Part shown: piece after piece, positions 35,089 through 50,000 of the stretch
Numbering within the stretch: the first letter of the stretch is position 1
Layout: each line of letters begins with the position of its first letter
Origin: Membranipora membranacea
Lineage: Eukaryota > Bryozoa > Gymnolaemata > Cheilostomatida > Membraniporidae
Direction: 5' to 3'
Assembly (NCBI GenBank): GCA_914767715.1
Contig: OU612074.1
Coordinates: 12,388,062 to 12,448,061 of the forward strand
DNA length: 60,000 nucleotides
Notes under the pieces: model-generated
The model's input: only the letters and a program-made list of their open reading frames with translations
Databases searched by the model: none
Told to the model about the DNA's origin: nothing
Program-made: the position numbers and the translations under genes

Positions 35089-38000
35089 GAATGTACACAA
35101 GAGACGTTTGAGAAATGCTTCAGTAAATGTCCTCCACAGATACCAGGTCCTCCTCCTCCCCCTCCCTCTCTGAGTGGATACAAACAGCCATGGTGTACCA
35201 GTAAGTTATCAGCTCATTGATATGAATTTAGGGTCAGCTATATTAGATTCTGAACTTTTGGACCAAATAAAGATGAGAAATGCGGTCCACTTCCAGTAAC
35301 TATACATAATAGCCATACGTTTGTTCAGGGTCAGATATGTCCCCTTCATCCATCCATATAATATATATATCAGTGGCGCAGTTTGTTTTAACTGCTAAAC
35401 AGGAGCTTCTGCTTCTTTCAGTCTTACTGTTAGTGCCAGGTTAGACTGCCCTGTGTCGGACAAATCGGATTTGTTACCCTTAAAGTTTTCCATCAACCAG
35501 TATAGCTCACCGAGGGTTTAGGAGCTTGTATTGTTGATGGTTTTGATGGTTTTTTCTATCGTTCATCAAACTGAATTATTAGTTGTGTTCCATATTTTAC
35601 TTACGCTTTCGAAGGTTTTCAATTGAAATGTTCACACTTGAAGTCAAACTGTAAGTCAATGGGCTTAGGTCCATAGAAGTTCATAGAAATATTTATTTTT
35701 TTGTTTAAAGAGGTTTTCTAGAAAGTTTACAGATAACAGAGTAGTTAAAAATTAACTTGTTGACCTCTGTTATCTGTTGACCTCTGAAATATGGTAACAC
35801 GGCTTACAAACACATGTCCCAACAAAGTCATCATGCAACGCCCATTCGGGACTACTTGAGAGGTCCGCTCAGAATTGTGTTGTCAGATGAACAATGAATG
35901 AGTTTCTGCAAATCTCTGTCATATGTGGCAGCAGCACATACTTTAGCAAAAACTAAGTAATTTTATGCAACATCTACAGTTATGTTATGTTATTGCGCAC
36001 TTTGATGTACATGTCGAGCCACCGCACCTCAATACTTGACTTTTGCAATAGCACTCCGCCACCACAAAGGTAACTAACTTGCTCTACTTGTGAACAGCTA
36101 CGAGAAACAATTTTTCTTTTGTCTTGACAGGCCATGATGATCGATGGCAGTGTAACAACACTCACAATGGGCCTCTGATTAGTGGGGTGAATCCGAGATT
36201 TACAGAGAGACTGGTTGCTACAGCGCCCGCAAAACCAGATAACAGCTGGAAGATAGCAGTGGGAGTTGCTGTGCCTCTTCTTCTCATAGCAATTCTAGTC
36301 ATATTATTGGTGGTGAGCTATGTTATCCAGCCAATTCTATAGCTGGATTGTTCAGCTATAGAACGGCTGAACAATCCACCCTATGATTCGCCACAGTTTA
36401 CATTGTGTTTCTATGTCATATTTTTTTCTGGTCTCCTCACCTCATTGCAGAACTCCTCAAAGCAATTTTTGTGTGTTCAACAACAGCATGCATAATACTG
36501 GTCTGAACAAGATCAAGGCAACAAGTGCCTTGCACAATTTCTTCAGGCATGCATATAATGCAATATATTCAGAAATAAACAATGTCTAGATCAAGTATGA
36601 TCCAATTTTCCTGCATTTCCATTTGTTATCATCCCACTGGTAAGCCGGTGGTAGCTTGAGGGAAGAAACTCTTGCTCAAACTTGATCTAGCTTTTACTTA
36701 ACTTTCTTAACTCCCCAGATATTATGGAAGAGAAGGCAGAAGCAGTTGAGTAAAAAGGTGGATAACACATACGATTTGGGTAATCTCGGTAACAAAGCCC
36801 AACAGCCTTACTGGACTGATCACGATGGAGGAGAGGGTAAGCGGGCTATGTGTCAGTTTGAAAACTTGAGCTCCCTTCTGCCCCTTACCAAAATGATACA
36901 GCGTTGGAACTTGAGCTACTGATATGGCAACCCACATCAAGAGACACAGAAACAGAAGGCTATGAAATATTGGCCATATTCATTATTATAGATGTTAACA
37001 ATATCGCCTGGTCAGAAAACTTAGAGGTCTATAATTGATATTAAAATGAAAGATCTAATGCGGTTTCTGTTTTGAGTAACAGCAGAAACAGTGTCCGTCT
37101 CTATTGGTAGGTCATTTAGAAGAATGATTTCCATGCACGATTCTGAAGCATATTGATCGATGACAGCTCCTTTAATTTGAACTTTTCTGGTTTGCTGACC
37201 TTCCATTATCAGCTCTGGAATGCCATAATGTGGCCTGCGCAAAGTGTGAGAGCCAAGAAAAGACATAAGTTTGCTAGGAAAACCACATCTAGTAAAACAA
37301 GTAGCAATGTTACCGATGGAGTACCAACTTGAACAAAAATGCCGAATGAAAATAACTAAGCCAGGGTCGTTCGCATCCATAATTTTCATTCAAGGTCATC
37401 AGATTTAACTTGTGTATCCCATTGTTTCTGGGGGTTGTTTTTTTTTTATACATCTTCTTTGTCAGTACTTTGTGATGACTGAATGGTGTTTGAATTGTTG
37501 TTTCAGTTACCGTTGAGGATGGATCCGAGATATTTTATCAAGTTGATCGATCAGCTTTCACAGCTGGAATGAACGGAGGAGCTAACCCCAGAAATGTACC
37601 TGATATCATAAACTCATCAAGCGGCACTTTACGTGAGTACCCACAATGCAACATATTAAATTTGAATTCACAAGATGTATTTCTGTGCAAATGGGGATGT
37701 GCATGTCCCCCTTGTCAGGTTCTGGTTTATGTTGGTTTTGGGTTTCTAGCCCATGTGTTAACTCTGATTGGTTCTTGGGTGGATTCTCCACGATCCATCA
37801 GTCAAGCAGAGCTTAATTGTTGGCTAGGAGAACACATAACTTGCGCAACTTTTAAGATCTGTTGAAACCGCCTTCAACTAATACTATACCATCTGAAAAT
37901 TACCCCCTCATAATACAACCTATGATAAATAAATCCCTAACATGGAGAGGGGCTAGTTTTATCTAACACAAAAATTGTGAGTTGTCTGCAAGTTTTAATA

Positions 38001-41000
38001 TAACCTTCCAGAATTTGTAGCAAAAATGAAAAAGGAAATATCCGACCCAGGAACACAACAAAATCAGATACATTTGAGAGAGTTTCCATTGAATATCAAA
38101 ACATAAATATTCATGTTTTGGAGGCGAATATTCAGAGCATGAGACTGAGCCTCCTCCCAAACTATAATTTAAGACCTATATTATATCAATGGCCTTGATT
38201 GCATTAGAATTCCATTCAGAGTACTAGCTTATCTGCCATCTAACCAAAACACATGTCTGAGCCTCCAGACTTTGTCCCGCAGCAGGGTTGGGCCAAAAAC
38301 AAAAGACAAACACAATCCCTCACTTGAGTTGAGTAATAGCAAAGATCTGACAGCAAATATCATCCTCATTCTAGTGGAAGTTCATTATTTGTTTGTTCAG
38401 TATTTGTTTGTTTGTTTGTTTAATTTATGACTTCTCATCCCAGAATGCTTACATAATAAAAGTAGTGTCCGATTATCGAACAAATTTCATGGTATGAACA
38501 GTGAACGCAAGTGAAATATAAGTGAATATTTTTACTTCTACACTGAGTGTCCTCATGCTGCCTCTGTTACATCCATCTGTAGTACAAGTGCACTCCGCAT
38601 AAGTAAAATAGGTACCACCATTTTTCACGCAGCCTTCTGCTCTCCCTGATGTGCAATATCTGAAATGTGTAGCAAGTGTTAAATTGTCGAGAACTTTTAT
38701 TTGAATTGATGTAATCATAATTATGGGAACAAAATAATATGTTGTTCAATTTTCGGATTAACCGAATGTTGGGCAAATCTGATCTATAATGTAAATGCTT
38801 AGAATAGTGAAAAAGGAAAGAGCAAGATAAGATTGTTCATCAAGGTCCTTGACCGACTTAGTAAACAGTATTGCTGTATATGCATGAATGTGGGCTCATA
38901 CTGCAATGACAATGTTCTGTGGCTGTTGAAACAGACAATGACCCAGACGTTCTTAAAAATACAAAAAAAACCGTCATGTTTTCACATTATCATTACCTTG
39001 AGACGGTGTTGTGATGTACGAAGGCTGTTGAGTACCGGGTTTGCTGTTTCCCACACTGATTTTGCCAGCTTGAGCAGTTCCTAAGCAGCCTAATGTCATC
39101 CGGAGTTTCGTAACACCAATCTCCGGCAGCTCCGTTACTTCTGCAAACTGCACACTGGATACCTTCTACACCTGGGAAACACAAAAGTATACAACTAAAA
39201 TAGAACACTATTGGGCCTAAATCATATGACACGGAGCAAACCTACCTCAATTGAACGGAATACTCAGAAATACCTTGGTAGATCATAACGAAGGTAAAAT
39301 TTGAAGTTCACTGCAAGGATCTAGTAAGGATAATCTATGAGCAAAGTTCCTCATAATTAAGAAAAAAAGTGTATTACAGGGGCGCTCACACTCCCCTCCC
39401 CTCTGCATTCTACTACTTATATTTCTCTGCAGCAAATATGATAACTACCTTTCCTTTACAGTATCGCGGTAGTTTAGATCAAATTAGGTCCGATTTGCCC
39501 GCATTTCGCTCTTTTCCACTCTGCTGGCGAACCGCCTCAGACTCAAAAGGGGGCAACTCCAAAGTGCAGGTAAATTAGATGATACTTGATCCAGGGAGGT
39601 TGGGAAATATGGAGATTGCACTCAACCTTTTTAGTTCACAATCATAGGTACTGTTGAAAAGTTGTCCTCTCATATTCATACTCATATGAGTGAGATAACC
39701 TTTTACAAAATGTCATGTCAGACTGAAAAAAATCTTAATATTTTCAGTCCCGTACCCATAATTGAGAGCCAATACTGCGCTCTGATTGGTAAATTCTTTT
39801 GAATGCAAACTCCACCTCTCCCGCGCTCCCTGCTTGATCTAATCAAACTCTGTGATCTAACAGCACTCTGTGTCAGGATTAGATTTGGATGCACAAGTTT
39901 AAAATTGAATTGTGAAACTGACAATGACAGTAGTTCATACAGCTAGAATTCATCGACCATTCTATTCATGTTTGTGTTAGAAATGCATAGTTATGACAGA
40001 GTAACACTACCCCACCCCCACCCATTTTTACTTACGTTCAAAGATCTCTGCAGCTAATATTATCATGACTAACACAATTGAACTGGAGCTGACAACTGTC
40101 ATCTTGATCAACTATCACGAGACTGAAGTGTGCAAAGTACATGAAATGTTTGTTTTATCTTGTGTAAAATATGATGTGTGTATTTGAGGATTATCGAGAT
40201 AGCATGTTAAGTTTTGTAAAACTTTATTTGATTTATGATATGTTAGCATCTCTATTTGACCATTGAGGTAATGTCGATGACCGATCCAATTATCAACATG
40301 ATGGATCGTTGGAAAGCAGCTTTGTATGTGAGAACTACCAAAAATCACTAGTAAGTTCACCATATTAGTCTGCTAGACAGCATGCATAAAACATGTCAAA
40401 AAAGTTGCTCTTCCTCTATAAAAATTAGCATTTTAGTGTAAATATATAAAGTGACAAATAACAAGAATCAAAAACAGTAAGGGGTCAGGATAGAACAGTC
40501 CAACTCTCACACACAAAAAATGAAGAAACCAAGGCATAAGTTGCCTTAGAATTCAGTTCCAAGTACAAGTCTATTATCTGAACCGCCAAAAGGCAAAATC
40601 AATGTTCGATGTTCAAATAAAGCGATGGCAAAGATTTGACTGCAAAGTTTATAATCATTCTTTTTTAAATGGCCACCAATCAGAGCCATCACACTGGCTA
40701 GTTATCTACTGCATATAAAAGTTTACATCCACTTCATAGTATAACCTGCAAGTGCAAGTAAAGTGAAAGTGATCACATCTACACTTTGAGTCTTGCTGCC
40801 TTTATTACAGCTGTGGGTGGTACACGCGCACTTTGCATAAGTGAAATATGTTGCAAATTTCTTTTCACAGCCGTTCCTCTTCCCTGATGTGCAAAACCTA
40901 AACAAGAACATGCAAAATATTAGTTTGGTTTGTGTGATCACAGTATTCACTAATGGATAGGTGGTAGTGGTTATAAATAGCATAGGGGTGGGCAACTCCA

Positions 41001-44000
41001 ACAAAGTTTGCAAAATTGGTGGACATGTGAAAGGGTGTTAGGTAGGTGTGCCATCAGGTTATAAAATTCAATCACAGGACAGTGTTGATGTATATACTCA
41101 TCAATCTATGCTGTACTGTATCATTGCTACGGATGAAACAAGTTATTGAAGGAGGAAAAGATTGCCTTCAAGGGTAGGCTCGAACTGGCTAACATTAACC
41201 AAATGACTTGTTACAAACACCCCCCCCCCCCCTCAACTGGCAGAACTTGGTGCTTGATCACATTAAGTGAACCCAAGCTAGCTTAACTGAACTCCAGCTA
41301 ATATTTACTCCTCTAGATTACCTTGTAACAGTTATATCTCTCCTATTAGACACTCCCTTGGTCCAGGACCATATCTTCCCACACTGATTTTCCGAGCTCG
41401 GGCAGGTCTTGAGCAAACTTACAGCATGTGGCGATTCGTGACATATATTACTTTCATTCGCGTAATTTGTACAAACTGCACACTGGATCCCTTCCACGCC
41501 TGGGTAACATCAAAATCGTACAGCAAAAGTAGAACTCCATTAGGACATAAAACAAAAAAAAATATATGACTACCTACCTACCTAAATTAAACAGAAGAGT
41601 CGAAAATTCTTGGTAAGATCCCAACAGCGGTAACATTTGAGGTTCACGGCAAGGATGTTAACTTAAACACTAAGCAGAGTCTACCTACTGCAATAGTCCT
41701 CATGATTGTGTTCAAAAAGTGTATTACAGGAGCGCTTACACCCCTCCCCGTTCGCATCCTACAACTTACCGCTAAATTTCTCCGCAGCAAATATGATCAC
41801 TAGAAGCGTAATCAAACTGTAGCTGAAGAAAGACATGTTGCTTAACGGTCGGTGAAAATTAAATGCGCAGTATTTATGAACTCAATTCACTTCTACCAAG
41901 TTCTTGTGATAATGCTGAAGTGATTGCTGTCAGTTAGTCGCCAGGAAAGGTTTCTTAGTTTGGTTATCCGGACTTATCAGTTGAAAACATGTCATATCAA
42001 GATAAAACGTAATACTTATCAGACAATAATATTTGTATTTTGGCTCATTCGCAAAATCCAGTTAAAAGTAGCACCTTGATCTAGGTGACATGTTGAGGTT
42101 GAACTAATGCAAGAAGGGAGTTATTTTTGTTCAAATCGTTAGAGGTCAATTTAGTTATCAACATTCGTTCCAGTTCTCAAACTTTCATTGATACTTATAA
42201 TGGAGGGCATTGCCAGAGAGTTGCGCAAAACTGAACAACACTCAAACCTATCCAGGAAATATGCAGATATCTCTGTAATCCTCATTTCTATATACTATAC
42301 TTATACTATAATATTACTATATAATTACCATTACTATAACCTTGGGGGAGGGGTGACAAACATGATTTCACGGCTGAGGGCTTACTGTCTATAATTAGAG
42401 CTTCAAACTAGGAAAATCAAGTCACTCTAGAAGCAAATACACGGTCAGGTTATTTATTTTATTATTATTTATTTATTTATTGAGGTTTTCTAAAAGTTTA
42501 TAATTAAAGCAAATTGAAATTACTTGTTGACCTCACACACACATTAACATAGATACAAAAAATGACTTGAATAAAAAGATATAAGTGGTAGGGTGTTACA
42601 TACAATATAGTGAGTAGGATAATGAAAGCATGGTATCATAAATTGCGTGAATAAAACAATAACAACATATGAGTCTCTATATATCAGTCGAAAGTCTTCC
42701 ATCAATATACAGAAGATCATAGGAATGTTGATTGTTTATTATAATGTTTATTTTTTAATAAAATCTCGATTAAAGAAATACAAAAATTTGTTTAGTTTTT
42801 AATAATAGATTGTTGTTGGGAAGCTGTTAGTAAGTTTATAAAACATTTAAGAAAAATGAATGGTCAGCCCTTCCTGAACACGAAGGGTTGGCTGCTGAGA
42901 TAATAAAGAAAGATGAGATGTAGAAAAATAGAACAATAGTTGAATTAGAGAAAAATGAAATGGCTTCACAACTTTTGATATTCTACAGTGCAACAAGAGG
43001 TAGTCTTTCTGTTTATCAGTATTGGTACCACCTTGAGACAGGTTTGTAGGTACCATTAGTCAATATATATTTTATACTAATAAAGACAATAAATCCAAAC
43101 AATAAGATGGGGGCGGCGACAATAAGCCAATCCATTCTGTCAATGAAAAGCAGAAAACCTTAAAATTGGAGTTGTGCTATATTGTATCAGTCTATCAGTT
43201 CTTGTAGCGATCCTTTCTTTGCGAGCTAACATCTTGTCATCATTAAGATGAATTAAATTTTGTTGCACAGCTAACAAGAACTATTAAGCCAATTGCCATA
43301 AGACTAAAGGTACTCCTGAGATTGGCAGCATGGTTACAACCATCAGATTCACAAACACAATATGAATAGTCATTAGTTTTACAGCCAGCAGGTTCTCCAA
43401 TTGTACATGATCTACACAACAGAATATTTCATCATTAAAGTAAATTGTTTGACAAAAAGTATTTGAATATTTAAATAGGTGGTGCTGACTTTGATTATTA
43501 ACATTGAATTGAACAGAAAGAGCACGTTAACAACATTCCCGCACACTGTGACTGGAGTTTCGATTCTTATCAGGTCAATCTCAAAAGTATTATCATTTAC
43601 CAATCCTGTGGTCGCTTGAATTCTCTCAAATCAAAGTACAGTGTAAGCTGGTTAATTCAAACTTTATAATTTAAAGCTCCTGTTATTTCAGAAAAGGAAA
43701 ATTGGTACCTTCAGCCAGATCTCAATCCATTCTGAATTCAGACTCTGCTTGATTAGAACAAATTTTTGTACATTTGTGTTCCCAGAGGTTTGAATTAAGT
43801 GAACTGCACTGTATTGGCAGATACTGCATGTGCGTGTTCAATATCATCCCATAAGGCAGTTAGATTCCTGGTCTTCTGACGTCGTCTCAAGTAGGAATGT
43901 TGTAGGGATTCTTTCTTTACACTATGACTTATTTGACCGCCCTATTTAACGGGTGGCTTGTGTGGGGTATAGTGACCCTATACCCTTGCCCGCCGTTGCT

Positions 44001-47000
44001 GGCTACTCTTTTTTCGTAGAGGGGGATCCTTATACTGCGTGCAAGCACACAGTAGACCTCCTGTATTTTGGTCCTGATTCTAACATCACAACAAACTACC
44101 AACCTTGCAGCTTGCCCTCTGCATTTGAACATCCTACACTGGTTTTCCGGCTCAGGACAGTCCTGTAGAAGTTCTGGATCTATTGGATTGTCAGTGCAGT
44201 CCTTGTTTGAGTAACTGTCACAAACAACACACTTGATACCGCCAAAATCTTACGAAGAGAGCAATGGATAGTTGACTGATTTCGTTGCTGGTCTTGCAAG
44301 GTAGCGCTAGCATCATACTTCGAGCAATTATTACTTTTATTACTTTACAATTATTACTATTACTTGAGCATAATTATACCCCTGACATATTAATGCATAC
44401 ACAAATTGACAACGTGACACAGCTATCGGCTCTGTTACAATCCTTTAATTGATTTAATTCAATTCAATTTAATTCAATTTAATTTAACCACCATCCTAAT
44501 ACAAACAACTTCAAGCTGTGTTTGCCACTGAAATAAGCATACATTTTTCAAAAATCGGCTCATACACATATTGTTAATTTTGGATATTTTCATATTGTTT
44601 GTCCAGCATGAACAAAATTCTCAAGTTTTATAAAGACTAAACTCACCTTCCACTGCTATGAATAGAAGAAGCAAAACTGAGATCAGAAAAACAGAAGCCT
44701 TGGCTGAATTCATGATGTTCTTGTTGCGGACTGATTCAACACGTCAAACTTGTGCAGAGTTAATTTAATGTGTGATTGTCACTCTGGTTATAAGGGAATA
44801 TTAGGGGAAAAATGTGGTGTGTCCCTATTTGATGGAGTACTATGAAATGTTTAATGAGGCGATGTCTATTTATCAAAATAATCTCAGTAAAAGAGATACA
44901 AAAAGTAGTTCTGGTAAAATTAATAATTCTTTGTTGAGCAGCTGATATTGAATTGATAAAATGTTTGGTAAAGACAGGCTGTGGAATGTGATATAATAAA
45001 TAAGGAAATAACGTAACGAGTTGTTGAAATAGATAAAAATACAACAGCTCCACAATTATTGACTTTCCACAGCGTAATGGGAGGTAGTCTACAAGTATTG
45101 AAATTGTGGTAATCTATATGTTAGCAGGCTAAACTCAAGTTATGACCTACAACAATCCCCACCATAAGATAGGGGAACGATGAATAACTCATTCATATTC
45201 TATCACATAAAAGTGGAGGGAAAATCTAAAGCTGGAGTTGTGTTGTCTTGCACATATAATTTCTATGTATCAGTTAATCAGTTGTGATAGTAATTCTTTC
45301 TGTGCAATCTATCATCCTGTTATCTCTAAGATGGATACACTTTTGTTGCACTACTAACAAGAACCACTAAGGTGATAGTCATAAGACCCAAGGTACTCCT
45401 GAGGTTTGCAGCAAAGTTACAGCCTACAGATTCACATACACAATGTGAATAGCTAAAATCGCCATACTCTCCATGTGAAGACGCAGATATACATCCAGAA
45501 GCATGTCCAAACGTACAGGATCTACACAACAGAAGATTTCAAATGTTTGTGTGAATTGTTTGATAAAAAAAATCAGGTAATGATATTAGAAATATTCGGA
45601 TACTTGCTTGTAATATGCGATCATAGAGTTATCATATACTCTATGTTGCAATGCTGACTCTGATCTTTAACATTGAGGTTATTAACAGAGTTCACACACA
45701 TTGTGACTGGAGTTTTGATTCTTATCAGGTCAATCTCAAATATGTTATCATTTGCTTGAATTCGCTCAAATCAAAGTATTGGATGTCACTGAGTAAGCGC
45801 GTTCAATAGTATCCCATATAGCAACTGTTTTCTGGAATTCCAAGTCTTCTGGCATCGTCTCAAATGGGAATTTCGTACAAACTACAACAAACTACCAACC
45901 TGACAACGTCTCCTTTGACTTTAATCATCTGACACTGGTCTGCCGGCTCAGGACAATCCTGTAGAAGTTCTGGGTCTAGTGGATTGTCAGTGCAGTTCTT
46001 GTGGGAGTTACTATTACAGACGGCACATTGGATACCGGAAACATCTACCCCAAATAGGAATACACAAATTTTTAACAAATTGAGCTAATTCATTGCGATA
46101 TTTGTTTTATGCATGGTTTTTTTGTCATTTATGACTTGATCAGCAAATAAAATTGATATTAATTATTATTGTTATTATTAAAATAGAAACAGCAAAGGTA
46201 TAACGATAATTTGCCTTGATCGCGGACAGACGCCATTATGGGCCTACTATCGCATCCTTGTGTATCAAATTGGTTTGCTGAGTAAAAAATCACGTTGCTT
46301 CTTCGTTTGATAAAATACACTCAAGTATTTAAAGTAGGAAACTTACCTGCCACTGAGATGAATAGAAGAAACAAAACTGAAATCAGAAAAACAGGAGAAA
46401 ACTTGACTGAATTCATGGTGCTCTTTTTCTCGACTGGTTCAACACCTCGAATCAGTGCAGACTTTACATTACGTGTGATTTTACCCTTGTCATACATCAG
46501 TAGTAGGGGAAAAATTTTGTGCCCTGTTTGATAGCGTGTTATGAAGTGTTTCAATGAGGCAATACGCACCGGATCATCATATAATAATCACTCACAAATG
46601 CAAAATGGGTGTACATTCAAAGGAAGCCAATAATCAAAAGTGATTCATCATAATAACTTTTGAATGTTGGCTTCTTTGGACAGCAATAAATCCCCAATAA
46701 AGAGACAATCGTAAGGAATCTAGTAATGTCCCGGAAATACCAGCTGCCTGGGGAATCCCCAAGGCGGGGCTAAAGGGATCAGTTACTTCCTTGAGGGAAG
46801 TTGTCGATTTGTTTTCCGCTGGTGGATATACAACAATATTGTTGATTGTTAATTTTGACACCTGTTCCTGTTGGCTAGTGTTTAGGTGTACAAAGGCTTT
46901 GATATAAATGGACATATCACTGCAAGCAAGTTGTTAAGAATCTATTACATTCTGAAATTGTCCCTGACTAAGCTATCATTAGTGTCCATAGTATTGGTCA

Positions 47001-50000
47001 CCGATGATAGAGATAGCCCCCCCCCCCCTCTAAAATAATCAATCCTGCTGCACTGACAGTTCTTCTAGCTGTGTGTTGGGCGGAGTTACAACCATCGGTG
47101 TCCCATATACTGTGTTTGACAGGTCATTGGAAGTCCTTGGTCCGATACAGCCCACAGCATGCCCAAAAGTACAAGCTCTGTAAAGATATATGTAGAGATC
47201 AGTTATATTGTACTTTTATCGTCCATCTACAACTATCTTTTTGAATGTTTTCAAGCAGTGACAGAACAAATTACTAACCTCTCATTATTACAGACCATAT
47301 AGCATAGTCCAGATGTACCAATAATAAGAATACTCACGTTCACTTATAATCTCGATACCCTGTGATACCGTGTGAGAAACCTAGATGTTGTTTGGTTTGT
47401 TGGTTTCCGGTATCATCAGTATGGGTCTACGGACTTTATATAAAAGTGTGTCACAGGAACATTTGAGGTCGGATGCCCTTCCTGACACCACCTTGATCCG
47501 TCAGGAATCGAACACGGGACCTCTCAATTGAAATACCCATGCCCTATCCATTGCACCATGGCCGCTCTCTTCAAATGTACCCCATATAAATCAAATATAA
47601 CCACATATACTATAATAAATATGTATGAATAGAATCAGAATTTGATACTTATAGAATCAATTCATTGGACTCATGCTGTTGGAACGTAATCAAACCAGTT
47701 GGATTAAGAGAGCTTGGTAAAATCATCTACGTCGGCATAAGAAAAGAGAAGACAACTTTTAACTTTTGCAAAAACGCTGGGAAAATTTTAGAAACGCGCA
47801 GAAAACTTTGCATTGGTCGACAATTTCTAAAGATGTCCGAAAATTGGTTAACATGGTCAAAAATGTCCAAAGGACGTCTTAGTATAAACTCACCTTTAAA
47901 GATGGTAAAATTAGTATACTATTTGCACAGTCCTTCTGTTGTGGAGCATGTATGATTGAAACAAGTTGTGGTCTATAACCCCACTAATGCGCACCTCACA
48001 ACATAAATGTAACTGACAGTACGAGTGCTGTCAATAGGATGGTTTACACATTGTGTGGTGCTATATTTTTTGGATTTTTATAAGCCGCTCACTGCTAGTA
48101 CTAACTTCAAGCTTACTTGATGCTTGCTGACCAGTAAATAAAAGACTATATTAGACTGGCACTTAGGAATGAGGATTATATTTGTCTAACGTAGGGTTAA
48201 TATCACATGTAAGTTCATAAAAATGATGAAGAGTATAGGAATTGCAATCGACGATGATTCTTTGGACAGTTTGCGACCAACATGACCTACGCAATAAACA
48301 GTTCCGCATTTGGTACTAAGCAGCAATACTCACAGAGCAAGCAGAAAGTTAAACCTTCTAAACTGCTGACAGTTGATGTGATTGTGATTCTTTCTACCTT
48401 CCTGGCGTTAACAGGTTTCACTTTCAACATGACAGCTCAAAACATAATACATGTGCAAATCAAAGTACTCCACAAACTTATCAAAGCTTCACATGTGTGC
48501 AGTCAGAGATTGCTATGGCATGAAATAAGGTCAAGGCTGTTTGAAAGGTCAGCATACAGAAATGATCACAATCTGATATACACAAGGTGATACATGACAA
48601 CATTTCCTAAGATATTAATTTGAAATTCTGGCAGTATTGCTTAAAAGTTTGCTCTTGTCTGCTCTTTATTTGTGAGGGCACAACTCACTCTCATCATACA
48701 ATTACAAGTTTTAATTGTTGTATTAAAAGGTGGGAATGAGGAGATGGCTCTTGATCAAGGAGCGGGATCGGACATCCAGCTCGCAGACTTTATATACCAA
48801 CCAAATTATATACCACTAGTACTGCTTTAAATATTGAACTCATAATAATAACAAATTGTATGCGAATCTTTTTTACCTGAAGATTGTTATATCCCCTCCT
48901 TACAATCTTCTCAGTTTAAATAAAACCAACCAGGGGTCTATGACTTAACTGTGATCTCTAGCTTGATGTGCTCCATATAAGTAATGCTGCTTACTTGTAA
49001 CTCTGGGTCTTAGCATTAAGCTGTTTGAAACACCCCCAGATACACTTTATTCACACATTTCTGCTTAGCTAAAGCTCATAGCATTCTTTTGTGTAGCTTT
49101 TCCTCTATCGTGCTATTTATTCAGGAAAGTCACCCCAGCCTCCTCCCTTATTTGACTTAGGGCGATCAGGAAGTGCCACAAGTCAGGCTCCGCTGCTAGC
49201 TAGCCCTGAGATCATGGCAAGGAGTAGGAGACGTACAGGCAACCGCACAACTTCTGAGGGACCTGACGGCGCAGATTCTGAGCTAGGATCGCCAACTTAT
49301 ACCAGATTTGGAGCTTATGAAAGATCACCACAGCAGGTAAAATACTGAACCAAAGTGTCTTGAACGTTGCAAAACCAAGTTTTGATGGCCTCTCTATTCC
49401 CTCCTGATGTAGCCTGCAAGTTTGGCTCAATGCTCTATATCTTCATCTGTTATAATAATTCTGCAAAATGTTTCCTCATACGATTTTCGTGAAGATGCGA
49501 TCAGTTTGGTCTTATTCTCATTGTAATAGAGTTAAAAGCTAAACACTTGCCCATAACCTTGTTAGATTTACATACTTCCACATGTTTATGCCTGATTGAT
49601 ATAACATGAATTGATTCATGTAGTCTGAATATCCCAAGAAAGATATTGGTGCGACAAGCCGAGGTAAAGTTATGAGGCTGTCACATGTTAATTCCTTAGA
49701 CTAAATTGACTCAAACAATTAGAGATGAAAATTACCTTGAGTGTTATGTAGATGTCAGTGTAGGCTAAGTTCTCTATTTGATTTGCTCAGGTTGCCAGTA
49801 GGAAGCTCTCTCATGATCCTGCCGGAGTAAGTAGACCTGGTTATATGACCCACTCACCCAACACCAAATCTAACCCATCTCTGTATAACGGAGTAACAGA
49901 ATACGGCACCACGGTCAGGTCGGTATTGATCTAGTCTTAGTGATTAGATTGTAATGGAGTGTTGTTGAATGGCATAAAGCTGTGAAATACTCCCAACAAC

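Noticed and set aside
44760-45055. 97-codon minus-strand frame between Ly6 copies
   Set aside because: Lies in duplicated flanking DNA; AT-rich, no cysteine pattern, no splice links.
47665-47955. 96-codon plus-strand frame
   Set aside because: No family features; lies in the host intron with no splice support.
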